Under the pieces are notes generated by a model. That model saw only the letters and a program-made list of their open reading frames with translations. It did not search any database and was not told the DNA's origin. From positions 1-44,177 of the forward strand of contig CACDER010000005.1 in the NCBI GenBank assembly GCA_902551855.1: a stretch of 44,177 nt of DNA, given 5' to 3'. Made by a program: the position numbers and the translations under genes. Every line of letters begins with the position of its first letter. Position 1 is the first letter of the stretch. The stretch comes from an uncultured Cryomorphaceae bacterium (GTDB taxonomy: Bacteria > Bacteroidota > Bacteroidia > Flavobacteriales > UBA7430). This document shows, in pieces, positions 42,387-44,177 of the stretch.

Positions 42387-43877
42387 ATGAAATTTTTTTT
42401 ATTAACATTATTAAGTATAGCTATTATGAGTTTAATCTATATTGATAAATATTCTTTATCAGAACTTCGAAAAAAAATAAAAATATTTCTATTATTAGCT
42501 GTATTTGCAGTTAATTCTTTTAACACATTTGCTCAAACTACATCCTTAATAAGTGATTGTGGGGACTTTATTTCAGGACCTAATGCTTCTTGGCCTCATG
42601 TTCTTGTTGCAACAACTATTGCAGATGGTCCAGCTAGTCAAGCTTCACAAACATTTACCATGAATGTAACTTCTTTGCCAGCAGATGGAGCTAACTTTAG
42701 AGTTTATAAAACTGTTGCGAATGGAAATGACTATTTTGGAAATCCAATAGCATTAACACTGGGTTCAAATAGTATTACAGTAACTGCTGTTGCTTTTGAT
42801 AGAGCAGTGAAATTCCAATTCTCAAGTGGAGATGTAGAATTTGGTGCTTTAAGTCTAAATGGAGATGATTCTGATTGTGTTGATGCTCTTCCACCACCAC
42901 CATTATCATTAATAAGTGATTGTGGTGATTTTGTTTCAGGCCCTAGTGATTCTTGGCCTCATGTTCTTGTTGCAACAACTATTGCAAATGGTCCAGCTAG
43001 TCAAGCATCGCAAACATTTACTATGAATGTTACTTCTTTACCAGCAGATGGAGCTAACTTTAGAGTTTATAAAACTACAGCGAATGGAAATGATTATTTT
43101 GGAAATCCAATCGCATTAACCCTAGGTTCAAATAGTATTACAGTAAGTGCTGTTGATTTTGATAGAGCAGTGAAATTCCAATTCTCAAGTGGAGATGTAG
43201 AATTTGATGCTTTAAGTCTAAATGGAGAAGATTCTGATTGTGTTGTTACTCTTCCACCATCATCATTATCATTAATAAGTAATTGTGGTGATTTTGTTTC
43301 AGGCCCCAGTGCTTGGCCTCATGTTCTTGTGGCAACAACTATTGATGATGGTTTAGCTAGTCAAGCATCACAAACATTTACCATGAATGTAACTTCTTTG
43401 CCAGCAGATGGAGCTAACTTTAGAGTTTATAAAACTACAGCGAATGGAAATGACTATTTTGGAAATCCAATTGCATTGACTCTAGGCTCAAATAGTATTA
43501 CAGTAAGTGCTGTTGATTTTGATAGAGCAGTGAAATTCCAATTCTCAAGTGGAGATGTAGAATTTGATGCTCTAAGCCTTAATGGGAAAGATTCCGATTG
43601 TATTGTAACTACAGATAATCTTGGGGAATATGTTTTTGATAAGAAGTATGGAATTAAACTTTTTCCTAATCCCATAAGAAATTATTTTACTATTTCATTA
43701 GAAGGTATTGATTTTGTAGACATTAGTATTTTAGATATTAAAGGAAAACTTTTATTACACAAGTCACAGTTATTTAACCAAGAACGTATAGATATATCTA
43801 ATTATACACCAGGAATTTATTTTGTAAAAATTATTACTTCCGATGGGACTAGAGACATTAAAATTTTAAAACATTAG
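42387..43877 (+). CDS. T9SS-secreted protein with three 121-residue repeats (496 aa)
   Basis: Two hydrophobic segments at the N-terminus (residues 2-18 and 33-49, ending NTFAQ) make an unusual long signal; the second one looks like the true signal peptide but lacks its own ATG. Three near-identical modules start at residues 54, 175 and 296 (LISDCGDF or LISNCGDF ... VEFDALSLNG), each with a Cys near both ends that could form a disulfide, and the first two joined by PPPP-type linkers. The C-terminal 75 residues (KLFPNPIRNYFTISLEG ... YTPGIYFVKI) are a type A T9SS sorting domain. The repeats look like beta-sandwich adhesion or carbohydrate-binding modules. It is downstream of the sulfatase and probably surface-attached or released. 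Confidence 0.85.
   Translation: MKFFLLTLLSIAIMSLIYIDKYSLSELRKKIKIFLLLAVFAVNSFNTFAQTTSLISDCGDFISGPNASWPHVLVATTIADGPASQASQTFTMNVTSLPADGANFRVYKTVANGNDYFGNPIALTLGSNSITVTAVAFDRAVKFQFSSGDVEFGALSLNGDDSDCVDALPPPPLSLISDCGDFVSGPSDSWPHVLVATTIANGPASQASQTFTMNVTSLPADGANFRVYKTTANGNDYFGNPIALTLGSNSITVSAVDFDRAVKFQFSSGDVEFDALSLNGEDSDCVVTLPPSSLSLISNCGDFVSGPSAWPHVLVATTIDDGLASQASQTFTMNVTSLPADGANFRVYKTTANGNDYFGNPIALTLGSNSITVSAVDFDRAVKFQFSSGDVEFDALSLNGKDSDCIVTTDNLGEYVFDKKYGIKLFPNPIRNYFTISLEGIDFVDISILDIKGKLLLHKSQLFNQERIDISNYTPGIYFVKIITSDGTRDIKILKH
42546..43613 (+). repeat. Three tandem coding repeats, period 363 nt
   Basis: Units begin at 42546, 42909 and 43272, with a period of 363 nt (121 codons); the third has lost one codon. 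Long stretches are identical or almost identical at DNA level even at third codon positions, for example around 42655-42760, 43018-43123 and 43380-43485. This implies recent duplication or ongoing gene conversion. Confidence 0.9.
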
Positions 43878-43985
43878 TATTATATTAACAATGTTAATTT
43901 TGATATTTTATTAAAAACATAAAGCAAGTTTTTTCAATAAATAATTAAAGCAATAATTATTGATTTAATTTTATTGATTTAAGGA

Positions 43986-44177
43986 TTATAGCTTCATAAC
44001 TTTTAGAGTTTTACTTTTACCTTCATAGAAAATCACACAGAAATAAACTCCAGAATTAAACTTTCTAAATGATAGCTTACTACCCTTTTGAACAGCCATG
44101 AAATCTCCATTGAGTCCGTAAATTTCTGTATGTATAGTCCCTGAAAATTTCTCTATAGATATATTCACATAGTTATC
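43986..44177 (-). CDS. C-terminal T9SS sorting domain of a truncated gene (partial)
   Basis: The minus-strand frame is open to the window edge and reads DNYVNISIEKFSGTIHTEIY, then GLNGDFMAV and FNSGVYFCVIFYEGKSKTLK. GxYFxxIxxxGKxxTxKVxKL at the end is the type A sorting domain pattern of type IX secretion substrates. Only the last 63 residues are visible, so the function of the main protein is unknown. The gene is convergent with the repeat protein at 42387-43877. Confidence 0.75.
   Translation of the reverse strand, partial: DNYVNISIEKFSGTIHTEIYGLNGDFMAVQKGSKLSFRKFNSGVYFCVIFYEGKSKTLKVMKL

Noticed and set aside
42546-43613. CRISPR array or noncoding satellite.
   Set aside because: The repeats are 363 nt long, contiguous and fully coding in one frame.
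25032-43877. Classical polysaccharide utilisation locus with SusC/SusD.
   Set aside because: No SusD-like protein and no SusC-type receptor occur near the glycosidases; the only TonB receptor is 2.3 kb upstream, on the opposite strand beyond the PiT gene.

Overview
The window looks like a chromosomal segment of a low-GC marine member of the Bacteroidetes, most likely class Flavobacteriia. Evidence: strongly AT-rich DNA, a TonB-dependent receptor with an N-terminal carboxypeptidase-regulatory-like domain, type IX secretion (Por/T9SS) C-terminal sorting domains, many Cys-type sulfatases, host genes that mostly lack Shine-Dalgarno sequences, and at least one good Bacteroidetes-type promoter (TTG-N19-TAnnTTTG).

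Layout. (1) 1-4.5 kb: glmS, followed by an accessory patch up to ppc. The patch holds a frameshifted recombinase-like C-terminal fragment abutting the glmS stop, a roughly 390-nt stretch of closely packed stem-loops (candidate structured RNA), a two-gene operon with a strong Shine-Dalgarno sequence (unknown 86-aa protein plus excisionase-like HTH protein), and a cassette-like unit carrying DUF3784 and SdpI-like membrane proteins with integron-attC-like boundary logic. (2) 4.5-14 kb: mostly core genes (ppc, typA, DEAD-box helicase) with small secreted proteins, a lipoprotein and a methyltransferase. (3) 14.2-19 kb, minus strand: an unusual large SAM methyltransferase, two glycosyltransferases and menG/ubiE. 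(4) 19-25 kb: small proteins, a large TonB-dependent receptor, a PiT-type permease and an OmpR/PhoB-type response regulator. (5) 25-42.3 kb: a sulfated-glycan locus with a GH3 enzyme, four S1 sulfatases, an exported formylglycine-generating enzyme that keeps both catalytic cysteines, two outer-membrane barrels, two lipoproteins with carbohydrate-binding-like folds, and a clan GH-A glycosidase. No SusC/SusD pair is present. (6) 42.4 kb to the end: a T9SS-secreted protein with three near-identical 121-residue repeats, and the 3' end of another T9SS-sorted protein.

How the genes may work together. The GH3, sulfatases, FGE, barrels, binding-like lipoproteins and GH-A enzyme form two consecutive plus-strand transcription units. 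The first runs from 25032 to 31706. The second starts at a promoter at 31811-31840 and runs to 39010 with overlapping genes. The plausible job is uptake and desulfation/hydrolysis of a sulfated polysaccharide through non-SusCD porins; this is an inference. The most novel-looking parts are the structured RNA plus two-gene operon after glmS, the attC-like cassette, and the SusCD-less sulfatase/FGE locus. All family names come from reading motifs; no database search was run.
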